The notes under the pieces: model-generated
Told to the model about the DNA's origin: nothing
Database searches by the model: none
Seen by the model: only the letters and a program-made list of their open reading frames with translations
Program-made: the position numbers and the translations under genes
Shown here: positions 54,312 to 64,000 of the stretch, in pieces
Numbering within the stretch: position 1 is the first letter of the stretch
Layout of the letters: every line of letters starts with the position of its first letter
From: an uncultured Piscirickettsiaceae bacterium
Lineage (GTDB): Bacteria; Pseudomonadota; Gammaproteobacteria; Methylococcales; Cycloclasticaceae
Assembly (NCBI GenBank): GCA_913061075.1
Contig: CAJXSK010000005.1
Coordinates: forward strand, 102,089-166,088
Direction: 5' to 3'
DNA length: 64,000 bases

Positions 54312-54629
54312 CTACTTGGTTCTGCTGGCTTTTTCATCTAAGCCAGATAAGCCGAAGCGGCGTTGTAGCTCTTTTAGTACATCGTCAGCACATAAATCTT
54401 GTTGAGCAAGCAGCACTAGGGTGTGAAACCAGAGGTCGGCAGTTTCATAAATAATTTGTTGTTTTTCGCCTGATTTGGCAGCAATAACGGTTTCGGTCGC
54501 TTCTTCGCCAATTTTTTTTAAGATGGTGTCTAGGCCTTTGTCGTAAAGGCTTGCAACATAAGATGAGTTGGGATCTTCTTGCTTGCGCTGCTGTAAAACA
54601 GCGTCTAATTGTTTTAGGGTGTCGTTCAT
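54312..54629 (-). CDS. hisE: Phosphoribosyl-ATP pyrophosphatase
   Basis: A 105-residue enzyme with the MazG-like helical fold and motif [15 protein letters not shown] followed by YETADLWFH. It catalyses the second step of histidine synthesis. HisE is separate from HisI, unlike the fused HisIE of enterobacteria. The start overlaps the hisI stop by 4 bp. Confidence 0.96.
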   Translation of the reverse strand: MNDTLKQLDAVLQQRKQEDPNSSYVASLYDKGLDTILKKIGEEATETVIAAKSGEKQQIIYETADLWFHTLVLLAQQDLCADDVLKELQRRFGLSGLDEKASRTK

Positions 54630-55012
54630 GTTGAATAGATGCTCTTAGGGTCTTTTAAAACAGGGTCAGTGCTTACCCATTCGCCATTTTTAAGGTGGCG
54701 ATAAAAACACCGTTCACGACCAGTATGACAGGCAATGCCGCCTTTTTGTTCAACAGATAATAAAATAACGTCTTCATCACAGTCTAAACGAATATCTTTG
54801 ATGGCTTGCTGGTGGCCGGACTCTTCACCTTTATGCCAGAGTTTTTTGCGCGAACGGGACCAATAAACAGCATGTCCAGTGTCTACGGTTAGTTGCAGCG
54901 CTTCTTTGTTCATCCAAGCAACCATTAGGATTTTGCCACTGTCATCATCTTGGGCAATAGCGGGCGTAAGGCCTTGTTCGTTCCAGCGTATTTCGTTTAG
55001 CCATGCGCTCAT
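54626..55012 (-). CDS. hisI: Phosphoribosyl-AMP cyclohydrolase
   Basis: A 128-residue zinc enzyme with [30 protein letters not shown], the acidic LDCDEDVIL and the zinc Cys in [15 protein letters not shown]. It performs the third step of histidine synthesis. It overlaps hisF by 4 bp upstream and hisE by 4 bp downstream. Confidence 0.96.
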   Translation of the reverse strand: MSAWLNEIRWNEQGLTPAIAQDDDSGKILMVAWMNKEALQLTVDTGHAVYWSRSRKKLWHKGEESGHQQAIKDIRLDCDEDVILLSVEQKGGIACHTGRERCFYRHLKNGEWVSTDPVLKDPKSIYST

Positions 55013-55782
55013 AAACGCACCTCAATGCCATGGTCTTGCATATGTTGTTTGGCTTCACCAATGGTGTACTCTGCAAAGTGGAAAATACTCGCTGCCAGAA
55101 CTGCATCGGCTTTTCCTTTGGTCACGCCGTCGACTAAATGATCTAAGGTGCCGACGCCACCTGAAGCAATGACAGGGACATCGACCGCATCGCTAATAGC
55201 GCTGGTTAATTCAAGATCAAAGCCAATTTTGGTACCGTCTCGATCCATGCTGGTGAGTAAGATTTCCCCAGCACCATGGCTGACCATCTTTTTTGCCCAT
55301 TCAATGGCATCAATGCCGGTTTCTTTTCGACCACCGTGAGTAAAGATTTCCCAACGTTTGGGTTTGCCGTTTGCGCTGACGCATTTCGCATCGATGGCCA
55401 CGACAATGCATTGCGAGCCAAACCGGTCGGCGGCTTCTTTTACAAATTCAGGATTAAAGATAGCGGCGCTATTAATACCTACTTTGTCTGCTCCTGCTTT
55501 TAACATGCGGCTAATGTCGGCTAACTCCCTGATTCCGCCACCAACAGTGAGGGGGATAAATACTTCACCGGCCACTTGCTCAACAACATGGGCCATTGTT
55601 TCGCGATTGTCTGATGTGGCGGTAATATCAAGAAAGGTAATTTCATCGGCGCCTTCGCGGTCATACCTTCTGGCAATTTCAACTGGGTCTCCAGCATCAC
55701 GAATATCAACGAACTGCACGCCTTTAACAACGCGACCGTTATCAACGTCTAAGCAAGGAATGATGCGTTTAGCGAGTCCCAT
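55009..55782 (-). CDS. hisF: Imidazole glycerol phosphate synthase cyclase subunit
   Basis: A 257-residue (beta-alpha)8 barrel with the catalytic Asp pair in [15 protein letters not shown] and VVAIDAKCV, and the phosphate-binding [16 protein letters not shown]. With HisH it makes IGP and AICAR. hisA lies one base upstream. Confidence 0.97.
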   Translation of the reverse strand: MGLAKRIIPCLDVDNGRVVKGVQFVDIRDAGDPVEIARRYDREGADEITFLDITATSDNRETMAHVVEQVAGEVFIPLTVGGGIRELADISRMLKAGADKVGINSAAIFNPEFVKEAADRFGSQCIVVAIDAKCVSANGKPKRWEIFTHGGRKETGIDAIEWAKKMVSHGAGEILLTSMDRDGTKIGFDLELTSAISDAVDVPVIASGGVGTLDHLVDGVTKGKADAVLAASIFHFAEYTIGEAKQHMQDHGIEVRL

Positions 55783-55783
55783 G

Positions 55784-56518
55784 TTAAGGGTAAGATTCCG
55801 CTAGTTTTTCGCCTTCGGCAAAATCGAGTGTGCCTTCATAGATCGCGCGGCCTGTTATAGCGCCCATGATGCCGTCTTCAGACACGTTGCCAAGTTCTTT
55901 GATATCTTCTATGGTGGTGATGCCGCCTGAGGCAATCACTGGAATAGAGATCGCTCTGGCTAGTTTTGCTGTCGCTTCAACATTGACGCCTTTCATCATG
56001 CCGTCGCGGCCAATGTCTGTATAAATAATGGAGTCAACGCCGTCGTTTTCAAAATGTTGAGCTAAATCAATGATGTCGTGTTTAGATAATTTGGACCAAC
56101 CATCGATGGCAACCTTGCCGTCTTTTGCATCTAGCCCAACGATAATATGGCCAGGGAACTCGGCGCAAACATCGCTAACAAAATGTGGCGCGTTAACTGC
56201 TTTTGTCCCAATAATAACGTATTGAACACCTGCGTTTAAATAGGTTTGAATAGTATCTTCATCACGAATGCCGCCGCCAACTTGAATAATTAAGTCGGGA
56301 TGGGCTTCGGCAATATCATGTACAACGTTAGCGTTAACGGGTTTGCCTGCAAAGGCGCCGTCAAGATCAACAAGGTGCAAGCGCTTGGCGCCTTCGTTCA
56401 CCCAGCGCGTTGCAACCTCTACTGGGTTATCCGAAAAAATAGTTTCATCTTCCATACGGCCTTGGCGTAAGCGGACGCATTTACCTTCTTTTAAATCAAT
56501 AGCGGGTATAAGAATCAT
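55784..56518 (-). CDS. hisA: ProFAR isomerase
   Basis: A 244-residue (beta-alpha)8 barrel, paralogous to HisF, with catalytic Asp residues in [17 protein letters not shown] and [14 protein letters not shown]. It isomerises ProFAR to PRFAR. It sits between hisH and hisF, 18 bp after the former. Confidence 0.97.
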   Translation of the reverse strand: MILIPAIDLKEGKCVRLRQGRMEDETIFSDNPVEVATRWVNEGAKRLHLVDLDGAFAGKPVNANVVHDIAEAHPDLIIQVGGGIRDEDTIQTYLNAGVQYVIIGTKAVNAPHFVSDVCAEFPGHIIVGLDAKDGKVAIDGWSKLSKHDIIDLAQHFENDGVDSIIYTDIGRDGMMKGVNVEATAKLARAISIPVIASGGITTIEDIKELGNVSEDGIMGAITGRAIYEGTLDFAEGEKLAESYP

Positions 56519-56536
56519 CGTTATATATTCCTGTGT

Positions 56537-57181
56537 TTAGGATTTTCCATCCCAGTTTAAAAAATTTTTAAGTAATTGTAAGCCTGCGCCGTGACTTTTT
56601 TCCGGATGAAACTGTACGGCCAAGATATTATTCCACTTTAGCGCACTAGGGAAAGTTTCTGGGTATTCTGACGTGGCATTTATGTATTTATTCTCCACTT
56701 TTGATGCGTGGTAGCTGTGCACGAAATAAAAACGCTCATTTTGGCTAATTCCGTTAAAAAGTGGGTTTTTATATAAATAATTAACATTATTCCATCCCAT
56801 ATGTGGGATTTTTAACTTATTATTTTGATCGTCAGTTGAGTTTGATGGAAACTTAATAACATTTCCAGGTATCAATCCTAAGCATTCAACGCCACCGTTT
56901 TCATCACTGTGTTCCAATAGTGCTTGCATTCCAATACAGATCGCAAGGATGGGTTTATTTTTTGATGCTTGTTTAATCGTTTCGTCTAGCCCTTTGGCTT
57001 TTATAGCAGACATGCAATCGCGAATGGCACCCACGCCAGGAAACACAATATGGTCAGCAGACAGTATTGTGTCTCGATCAGCAGAAATGACAACGTCTGA
57101 ATCAGGGGAGACACTTTTGAGTGCTTTTGAAATAGAGTGTAAGTTCCCCATTCCATAATCTATAACGGCAACGGTGGCCAT
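56537..57181 (-). CDS. hisH: Imidazole glycerol phosphate synthase glutamine amidotransferase subunit
   Basis: A 214-residue class I amidotransferase with the nucleophile Cys82 in LAICIGMQALLE and the His-Glu pair in VQFHPEKSHGAG. It feeds ammonia to HisF. The gene is visibly richer in A/T and in Asn and Lys codons than hisA, hisF and hisB beside it, which could reflect replacement of this single gene by transfer. All catalytic residues are intact. Confidence 0.95.
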   Translation of the reverse strand: MATVAVIDYGMGNLHSISKALKSVSPDSDVVISADRDTILSADHIVFPGVGAIRDCMSAIKAKGLDETIKQASKNKPILAICIGMQALLEHSDENGGVECLGLIPGNVIKFPSNSTDDQNNKLKIPHMGWNNVNYLYKNPLFNGISQNERFYFVHSYHASKVENKYINATSEYPETFPSALKWNNILAVQFHPEKSHGAGLQLLKNFLNWDGKS

Positions 57182-57203
57182 AATGTGATTTCTCGTTTAA
57201 ATG

Positions 57204-57797
57204 TTACAAGCAGCCTTTGGTAGAAGGGGTAATGCCTTCCATTCGTGCATCTCTTTCTAGAGAAAAGCGTAAGGCGCGGCCAAATGCTTTGAAAATGGTT
57301 TCAGCAACGTGATGTGCATTAACGCCTTTCAAGTTATCGATATGCAGAGTGATATTGGCGTGATTTACAAAACCTTGGAAGAATTCACGAAATAAGTCGG
57401 CATCGAAACTGCCAATTCTTGCGCGTGGGAATTCTACGTCATAAACAAGTCCAGGACGGCCTGAAAAGTCAATTACAACGCGTGACAATGCTTCGTCTAA
57501 TGGTACGTAGGCATGCCCATAACGATATATTCCTTTGCGCTCACCCAGTGCATCATTGACCGCTTTACCAAGCGTGATGCCTAGATCTTCAACCGTGTGA
57601 TGAGCGTCGATGTGTAAATCGCCTTTAGCCTTGATGTCTAAATCGAACATGCCGTGACGAGCAATTTGATCTAGCATGTGCTCAAGAAACGGAATGCCAG
57701 TTGAGAAGTTGGTTTTACCCGTGCCATCGAGATTAACAGTGACGGTAATTTGCGTCTCTAAGGTATCGCGAGTAACCGTTGCGGTTCTGTTGTTCAT
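57204..57797 (-). CDS. hisB: Imidazoleglycerol-phosphate dehydratase
   Basis: A 197-residue enzyme with the duplicated metal motifs [14 protein letters not shown] and [17 protein letters not shown]. It lacks the HisB phosphatase domain of enterobacteria, so histidinol-phosphatase must be a separate gene. It is the first gene of the hisBHAFIE group; hisG, hisD and hisC are not in the window. Confidence 0.97.
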   Translation of the reverse strand: MNNRTATVTRDTLETQITVTVNLDGTGKTNFSTGIPFLEHMLDQIARHGMFDLDIKAKGDLHIDAHHTVEDLGITLGKAVNDALGERKGIYRYGHAYVPLDEALSRVVIDFSGRPGLVYDVEFPRARIGSFDADLFREFFQGFVNHANITLHIDNLKGVNAHHVAETIFKAFGRALRFSLERDARMEGITPSTKGCL

Positions 57798-57890
57798 GAT
57801 TGATTTTTCATTTGTTGGCTATTAATGACGCATTTTCTCAATAACACCCTAGGATAGCAAGCGCGTTGTGAAAGGCGGGCGTTTTCTTTG

Positions 57891-58145
57891 TTAGCCACCA
57901 ACTACAGGAGGCCAGCATGCGAGCACATCGCCGTTACATAAAACAGTTTGAGCTCGCTTGTCTTTATCTACATATGTACCGTTGAGTATGATGAGATGAA
58001 GGTTTTTATGGCTAAGATTTGCCTTTTTAATGACGTCGGGAATCGTGTCGCCAACATCTAATGGGTACGTTTTTATTTCACCACCAATATTTTCGCGCGA
58101 GACTTTTGCAAGAGAGGCGAATAGTTTTACGGTAACTTCTGACAT
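57891..58145 (-). CDS. MoaD/ThiS family sulfur-carrier protein
   Basis: An 84-residue ubiquitin-like protein ending in PPVVGG, whose terminal Gly-Gly is the thiocarboxylate site of MoaD and ThiS. MoaD-type carriers supply the dithiolene sulfur of molybdopterin. Its position 46 bp downstream of the tungsten-type aldehyde oxidoreductase indicates a dedicated role in that enzyme's bis-pterin cofactor. Confidence 0.88.
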   Translation of the reverse strand: MSEVTVKLFASLAKVSRENIGGEIKTYPLDVGDTIPDVIKKANLSHKNLHLIILNGTYVDKDKRAQTVLCNGDVLACWPPVVGG

Positions 58146-58191
58146 ATTTAATTTAAGAGGCGCTTAGAGCACCCCTATAACATTAAGGTGT

Positions 58192-60054
58192 TTAGGTAAT
58201 TTGTAAGCGTTGTTTAGTTTCGTCTTTGACGGTGCCATCGGTGTTCCAGCCGCGTATTTCATAGTATTCGGGTAGCATTTGATCTAATTCACAAACGTGA
58301 CCTTTTGCAGGCCCAGCTTTGACAGGTTCATTTAATAAGCGCGGTGGTAACGTGTCATCGGCAGCAGTGAAACCAATACGGTTGTTATAGTCACGCTCCA
58401 TATTCCACACACGTTCGCCAAGCTCTGTTAGTTTTTCAGCAGTCCAGTCCCCTTCACAGGCGGCGTCTAGTTGTTCTGCCACTTCTTCAAGCCCTTGCGC
58501 AAATGAAGAAAACGTACAAATGCCAGCTGAATCAAACACGCTGGTGGTATCTTGGAAGGCCATTAGTAATTCTGCTTTACCTTCGGTTGCTAGAGGGTCG
58601 GTTTTGAATGGAACGCCGGCTGTTTCGGAAGCATTGGTATAGCCTCGAACGTGGCAAGCGCCTCGGTTTGATGTGGCATAACCCAGCCCCATGCCTTTAA
58701 CACCACGGGCGTCGTATGCTGGGAACTCTTGACCTTTTACAACAATGGCAAGTTCTGGCCGACCGTATTTTGTACAAAGGCGTAATGAGCTTTGGGCAAG
58801 TTCTTTGCCAAAGCCTTCGTGTTTTGCGATTAATTCAATGCATTCGACCATGGCGGCGGCGTTACCAAACGTTAAATCAATGCCACCAGTGTCTTTTTTC
58901 GTGAGAATGCCTAATTCAAATAATTCCATCGCCGCGGCTATTGTGGCGCCAGCTGATATCGGATCCATTGCTTGCTCGTTGCATACAAAGTTTGCGTAGG
59001 TAACGGCGTCTAAATCATCTACACCCGTGTCACAACCTAATGCCCAAGCAGCTTCGTATTCGTTACCGCCTGAATTGCCTTTAAAGTATTTATGGATGTC
59101 TTCGCGGTTTTTAATGCTGAAATGTTCGGGGTCAATGGTTGAAATTCGTCCACAGGCGATCGTGCAAGCAAAGCAACCGGCATTTCGTGTTAAATTCGGT
59201 TTGCCATCGCTGTCCCTGGGAACAGCCATCGCTTCGCTAGATAGTTTTGGTGCTTCTTCAAAGATGCTATCCTGCCAATTTCTAGCGGGCAAGGCGCCAA
59301 CTTCATTCATATGGTTCATCATCACGTTGGTGCCGAGATGGCGTAGCCCAAGAACGAGTTCAGTTTCTTCAATGAGTTTTTTTGCTTTGTTGGTGGCTTC
59401 AAAAAAGCGTTTAGGGTCTTTAATGTTTCCTACGCCTTTGCTACCACGCAGGGTAACGGCTTTTACATTTTTTGACCCCATGACAGTGCCGACCCCAGAG
59501 CGGCCAGCGGCACGATGTAAGTCATTAACGATAGCGGAATAAAGATTGCCGTTTTCGCCTGGTACGCCGATAGCGGCAATACGCAGTTGTGGGTCTTGAT
59601 GCTTATCATGTAGCCATTCATCAGCTTCCCAAACTGATTTTCCCCAAATATCATCTGCGGGTAGTATGTCGCATTCATCGTTACTGATATGAATGTAGAC
59701 AGGTGAGCTGGCTTTGCCTTCTAGAATAATCATATCCCAACCTGCGCATTTCATTTCGTTACCGAAAAATCCGCCTGAGTTCGAACAAGCAAGCGCGTTG
59801 GTTAGTGGGCTTTTAGTGACGCATGAGTAGCGTCCGCCTGTTGTAGCCATGGTGCCAGTTAAGGGGCCAGTGACCATAAATAACTTGTTGTCTGGAGATA
59901 GAGGTTCAACTTTTGGGTCAACTTCTTCGGTAAAATACTTGGTCGCTAGGCCGCGTTGCCCAAGGTACAAGTCAGCCCATTCCATATTAAGCGGTTCAGA
60001 GGTTGAGGTGCGGTCAGTTAAATTGATACGTAATACATTTTTTGTCCAGCTCAT
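58192..60054 (-). CDS. Aldehyde:ferredoxin oxidoreductase (tungsten type)
   Basis: A 620-residue AOR-family enzyme. The N-terminal domain has SPLTNALACSNSGGFFGNE. The 4Fe-4S ligands are Cys294, Cys297 and Cys301 (CFACTIAC) with Cys513 (GICTFSS), the spacing of Pyrococcus AOR. The pterin segment DARGVKGMGLGYATSNRGAC (449-468) is intact. It should oxidise aldehydes to acids with ferredoxin and a W- or Mo-bispterin. The AorA/AorC partners seen in facultative bacteria are not adjacent. The gene has its own promoter with a palindrome; a MoaD-like gene follows. Confidence 0.9.
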   Translation of the reverse strand: MSWTKNVLRINLTDRTSTSEPLNMEWADLYLGQRGLATKYFTEEVDPKVEPLSPDNKLFMVTGPLTGTMATTGGRYSCVTKSPLTNALACSNSGGFFGNEMKCAGWDMIILEGKASSPVYIHISNDECDILPADDIWGKSVWEADEWLHDKHQDPQLRIAAIGVPGENGNLYSAIVNDLHRAAGRSGVGTVMGSKNVKAVTLRGSKGVGNIKDPKRFFEATNKAKKLIEETELVLGLRHLGTNVMMNHMNEVGALPARNWQDSIFEEAPKLSSEAMAVPRDSDGKPNLTRNAGCFACTIACGRISTIDPEHFSIKNREDIHKYFKGNSGGNEYEAAWALGCDTGVDDLDAVTYANFVCNEQAMDPISAGATIAAAMELFELGILTKKDTGGIDLTFGNAAAMVECIELIAKHEGFGKELAQSSLRLCTKYGRPELAIVVKGQEFPAYDARGVKGMGLGYATSNRGACHVRGYTNASETAGVPFKTDPLATEGKAELLMAFQDTTSVFDSAGICTFSSFAQGLEEVAEQLDAACEGDWTAEKLTELGERVWNMERDYNNRIGFTAADDTLPPRLLNEPVKAGPAKGHVCELDQMLPEYYEIRGWNTDGTVKDETKQRLQIT

Positions 60055-60089
60055 AATCGTTGCCTCTTTAACATTAGGGTTTAATTATC

Positions 60090-60125
60090 ATCATAGTATT
60101 TCAAGAACAAAATAACAATATTGTT
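60090..60125 (-). promoter_or_regulatory. Promoter and palindrome upstream of the aldehyde oxidoreductase
   Basis: Reading leftward, -35 TTGTTA (60118-60113) and -10 TATGAT (60095-60090) are 17 bp apart. A perfect 12-bp palindrome AACAATATTGTT (60114-60125) covers the -35, where a bound regulator would repress. Confidence 0.55.
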
Positions 60126-60160
60126 GTTTTGAATATTAAATGATGGAAAAAAGCGAGCTT

Positions 60161-60178
60161 TGTAAGTATATGCTTACA
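60161..60178 (+). promoter_or_regulatory. GacA-type upstream activating sequence
   Basis: TGTAAG-TATATG-CTTACA matches the GacA/UvrY consensus TGTAAG-N6-CTTACA with no mismatch. Its centre lies about 67 bp before the predicted start of the small RNA, the usual position in rsmY and rsmZ. Confidence 0.85.
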
Positions 60179-60203
60179 GAGATTGAAGATATGGCTTATA
60201 TTT

Positions 60204-60230
60204 GTATTGAAATTTAGCGGCTATTATAGT
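60204..60230 (+). promoter_or_regulatory. Predicted promoter of the small RNA
   Basis: TATAGT (60225-60230) is a good -10. TTGTAT lies upstream at about 60202-60207 with 17-bp spacing; its weak match to the -35 consensus suits an activator-dependent promoter. The start is predicted near 60237. Confidence 0.55.
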
Positions 60231-60236
60231 TATGTC

Positions 60237-60395
60237 GCTTTTGAAGTCTTCGAGAAGGATCTCGTTAAACACGGAGTGTTTGTTTAGGAGATGTAATGGA
60301 TTGCATCATCAATATGGATATCGCACAGGACAGATTTCGCCAACCAAGCTAGGCGACCACTTTAACCGACGGAGCATGCTCCGCCGGTTTTTTTT
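60237..60395 (+). ncRNA. RsmY/RsmZ/CsrB-like CsrA-sequestering small RNA
   Basis: About 159 nt with seven GGA motifs (60257, 60273, 60287, 60298, 60316, 60328, 60371). Three sit in the loops of compact hairpins: CGAGA-AGGA-TCTCG (60251-60264), AAACAC-GGA-GTGTTT (60267-60281) and ATGTAA-TGGA-TTGCAT (60291-60306). Others are in single-stranded stretches, as in TTTAGGAGA and CACAGGACA. A further stem TCGCC/GGCGA (60337-60356) precedes the terminator. This is the known design of Rsm/Csr RNAs that titrate the translational repressor CsrA/RsmA. The length is somewhat above Pseudomonas RsmX/Y/Z (about 110-130 nt). It is convergent with typA. An 83-codon frame crosses it but runs through the terminator into typA and is not credible. 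Start and partner protein are inferred. Confidence 0.8.
60364..60395 (+). terminator. Intrinsic terminator of the small RNA
   Basis: AACCG and CGGTT plus CGGAG and CTCCG form a two-part stem with one A-C mismatch around CATG, followed by eight T on the + strand. No T-run occurs on the typA strand, so the terminator belongs to the rightward RNA. Confidence 0.9.
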
Positions 60396-60410
60396 GTGCC
60401 TAAAAACCAG

Positions 60411-62231
<1,821 letters not shown>

Positions 62232-62287
62232 GAAAGGAATTCCTATAATAAGATGGTTTTGTTGGAGGGGTGTATAAGGGCGGCAGC

Positions 62288-62686
62288 TTAGCTTTGTTGC
62301 CAAGGTAGGTTGTGGAAGCGCCAGCCGCCAATATTACCCCGGTGTTTGTTATCGTCTTTGTCGCCTTCGAACCCTTCGTCCATATTGAATAAAGAATGGT
62401 ATCCCGCTGCCTCTAATAATTTGGCAGCATCCATAGAGCGTGCACCACTTCTGCACATTAGAACGATAGGCGTTGTTTTTGATGGAGCGTGTTGCGCAAT
62501 GTTTTTTATAAAGTCAGGGAGTGCTTCCCAATTTGGAGGTCTTTTTAAGGGTACATGAATTGCACCAATTGGGTGACCAACAAAAGAATACTCAATCAGC
62601 GTGCGTGTATCAATAAGAATAGCTTGCGAGTCGCTTGAAAGCAGTTCGTGAGCCTCAGGAGGCGAGATAGACTTAATGTTAGACAT
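62288..62686 (-). CDS. Rhodanese-like sulfurtransferase
   Basis: A 132-residue single-domain rhodanese with LIDTRTLIEYSFVGHPIGAIHVP and active-site loop MCRSGARSMDAA (Cys near 101). It would transfer sulfane sulfur via a Cys persulfide. It may be co-transcribed with typA (56 bp downstream) and the methyltransferase gene (64 bp upstream). Confidence 0.92.
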   Translation of the reverse strand: MSNIKSISPPEAHELLSSDSQAILIDTRTLIEYSFVGHPIGAIHVPLKRPPNWEALPDFIKNIAQHAPSKTTPIVLMCRSGARSMDAAKLLEAAGYHSLFNMDEGFEGDKDDNKHRGNIGGWRFHNLPWQQS

Positions 62687-62750
62687 GGAATGCAGCTATA
62701 TTTAAAAATTAGCCCACCATTATACATCGATTATCGATAGGGTGCTTGTT

Positions 62751-63326
62751 TCAAGGTTTTGTCTTTTGTGCAATCAGTATGGCTTCATTTCTAATGCCTT
62801 CGTTAACGTTACCAATACTTGCTTCTTCGTGATAAATAACAGGCGATAACGAAGAAAAAAGCGATAAAAGTTCTGACTTTTTGAGCAAAAACTCTGGGCT
62901 AGTTGGGCCTATAGCTTGCGCTTTATCTGCTGTAAATGTTTGGTAGAAAATAAGCCCGTTCTGTTTTAACGCATTAACCAGTTGAGGGATGATGTCGCGA
63001 TTTAGAAATCTTGACACAGTAATGACGTCGTAATGGTCTGTTGGCCAAGCGGCATCGTTAATGTCGATGGCCGTTGGGCTGATAGTAAGGGCACTGGATT
63101 TACCTTTAATTTGCTGAATCACGACAGACGAAACGTCCCATGCGTCAACATGCAGACCTTTTTGAGCCAGAAAAAAGCTATTGCCGCCTTGGCCGCAAGC
63201 GAGGTCTAGTGCTTTTCCTTTTGAGGGCAATAGATGTGCGTACCGTGATACTGCCAGTGCTGGCTCGGGCACGACATGCGCCTTTTTTTTATAAATGTTA
63301 TCCCACTTTAGGCGGCTATCAGTCAT
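62751..63326 (-). CDS. Class I SAM-dependent methyltransferase (TehB-like)
   Basis: A 191-residue enzyme with SAM motif ALDLACGQGGNSFFLA (about 39-54), the acidic VDAWDVSS of motif II and YDVITVSRFLNRDI. The arrangement resembles TehB/thiopurine-type small-molecule methyltransferases. The substrate is unknown. Its ATG directly follows the trkH stop. Confidence 0.88.
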   Translation of the reverse strand: MTDSRLKWDNIYKKKAHVVPEPALAVSRYAHLLPSKGKALDLACGQGGNSFFLAQKGLHVDAWDVSSVVIQQIKGKSSALTISPTAIDINDAAWPTDHYDVITVSRFLNRDIIPQLVNALKQNGLIFYQTFTADKAQAIGPTSPEFLLKKSELLSLFSSLSPVIYHEEASIGNVNEGIRNEAILIAQKTKP

Positions 63327-64000
63327 TTAGTCACGCCAAAAAATAGGTGTGAATAAGACCAATAAAGTGAATATCTCTAGGCGGCCTAGTAACATTGAAA
63401 AACTGGCGACCCATTTTGTATAATCTGAAACGTTTGCATAGTTGTTGCTAATCTCGCCTAAGCCGGGGCCTAAGTTATTGAGCGTAGCTGCGACGGCTGA
63501 AAAGGCAGTGACTTGATCTAGGCCGGTTGCCATCATTAAAATCATCAGCACGCCAAATGATAAAATGTAGGCCGCAAAAAAGCCCCAAACTGCTTGTATG
63601 ATTGGCCTAGGAACAACATGGTGATCTAGCTTGATGGGCATATCTGCATGCGGGTGTATCAAATGCATGAGCTCTTTACCTAGTTGTTTAAAGACAATTA
63701 ACACGCGAATGACTTTCATGCCGCCAGCTGTAGACCCAGCGGAACCGCCATAAAAGCTCATAAAAATTAGTAAGACGGGAATGAACGATGGCCAGGCAAC
63801 GTAGTTAGCAGATGTAAAGCCTGACGTGGTGGCAAAAGAGACCACTTGAAATAATGTGTGTTCGAATGAATCCAGAATGCCGAAATGCGTGTTTGATAGC
63901 GCTATAAATGCTAACAAAATAACCAAGAAGTGAGTGCTAATGATATAAACGTATGTTTTAAATTCACTGTTTCCTGTGTAACTCGTGAGTTTAAATGAGT
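63327..64000 (-). CDS. trkH: Trk-type potassium uptake protein TrkH, truncated by the window end
   Basis: The C-terminal 223 residues or so are visible; the frame is open to base 64000 and the N-terminus lies beyond. Two pore-loop segments are recognisable, TTSGFTSANYVAWP and GGSAGSTAGGMKVIRVLI, followed by further membrane helices. It is the K+-translocating subunit and works with TrkA. A TTG within the frame at 63926 is not the true start, because upstream codons continue the membrane region (SEFKTYVYIISTHF). Confidence 0.9.
   Translation of the reverse strand, partial: SFKLTSYTGNSEFKTYVYIISTHFLVILLAFIALSNTHFGILDSFEHTLFQVVSFATTSGFTSANYVAWPSFIPVLLIFMSFYGGSAGSTAGGMKVIRVLIVFKQLGKELMHLIHPHADMPIKLDHHVVPRPIIQAVWGFFAAYILSFGVLMILMMATGLDQVTAFSAVAATLNNLGPGLGEISNNYANVSDYTKWVASFSMLLGRLEIFTLLVLFTPIFWRD

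Noticed and set aside
59027-59542. 171-codon + strand frame opposite the aldehyde oxidoreductase
   Set aside because: It is a shadow of a strongly conserved gene on the other strand.

Overview
The window reads as chromosomal DNA of a free-living, probably marine gammaproteobacterium of lowish GC (about 40-44 % by eye). The rpsU-yqeY-dnaG-rpoD macromolecular-synthesis cluster next to divergent tsaD, with a CAU tRNA after rpoD, is typical of Gammaproteobacteria. HrpA, DbpA, EfpL/YeiP, YgiQ, TypA, Cca and FolM-type reductase all resemble gammaproteobacterial proteins. The PrsT/PEP-CTERM pair, the W-type aldehyde oxidoreductase and the MMPL exporter suggest a Cycloclasticus- or Methylophaga-like organism, but that placement is a guess from gene content.

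Layout. 1-4.3 kb: MMPL exporter (5'-truncated), O/P-type porin and YceI protein. 4.3-8.2 kb: hrpA. 8.2-11.5 kb: a large alpha/beta-hydrolase-NACHT-like ATPase, a possible defence protein, and a DUF2288 gene. 11.6-14.3 kb: a sulfur-linked module (two YeeE/YedE half-proteins behind a long palindrome, a DUF2892 protein, a Crp/Fnr regulator and a TauE exporter). 14.3-20.7 kb: cca, two paralogous membrane-anchored proteins of unknown function, a lipoprotein, and folate genes (folM-like, folK, folB) plus tsaD. 20.8-25.5 kb: rpsU-yqeY-dnaG-rpoD-tRNA. 25.6-34 kb: two GGDEF/EAL proteins flanking the PEP-CTERM TPR protein PrsT and an exosortase-dependent surface protein. 34.1-42 kb: a MacAB-like ABC exporter with two permeases, and a compact operon of three unrelated transporters. 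42-45 kb: dbpA, hopJ-like, efpL and yaiI. 45-50.6 kb: metY, then an SLC13 symporter coupled to a porin, and a general porin. 50.6-57.8 kb: a periplasmic protein, YgiQ, a DUF1499 protein, tatA and the hisBHAFIE cluster. 57.9-60.1 kb: a MoaD-like protein and aldehyde:ferredoxin oxidoreductase. 60.2-60.4 kb: an unannotated small RNA. 60.4-64 kb: typA, rhodanese, methyltransferase and trkH (truncated by the window end).

The most notable non-coding element is at about 60161-60395 on the + strand. A perfect GacA-type box (TGTAAG-N6-CTTACA) lies about 67 bp upstream of a predicted start. It is followed by about 160 nt with seven GGA motifs, three of them in loops of small hairpins, and a strong intrinsic terminator. 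This is the architecture of RsmX/Y/Z-CsrB RNAs that sequester CsrA/RsmA. With two c-di-GMP enzymes and an exosortase-linked surface protein also in the window, it suggests a lifestyle switch between motile and attached states (inference).

The second notable locus is the 958-residue hydrolase-NACHT protein. It combines a complete Ser-Asp-His set with Walker A and B motifs and a helical C-terminal half, the layout of a sensor-triggered effector. No CRISPR arrays, insertion sequences, integrases or rRNA genes were seen.
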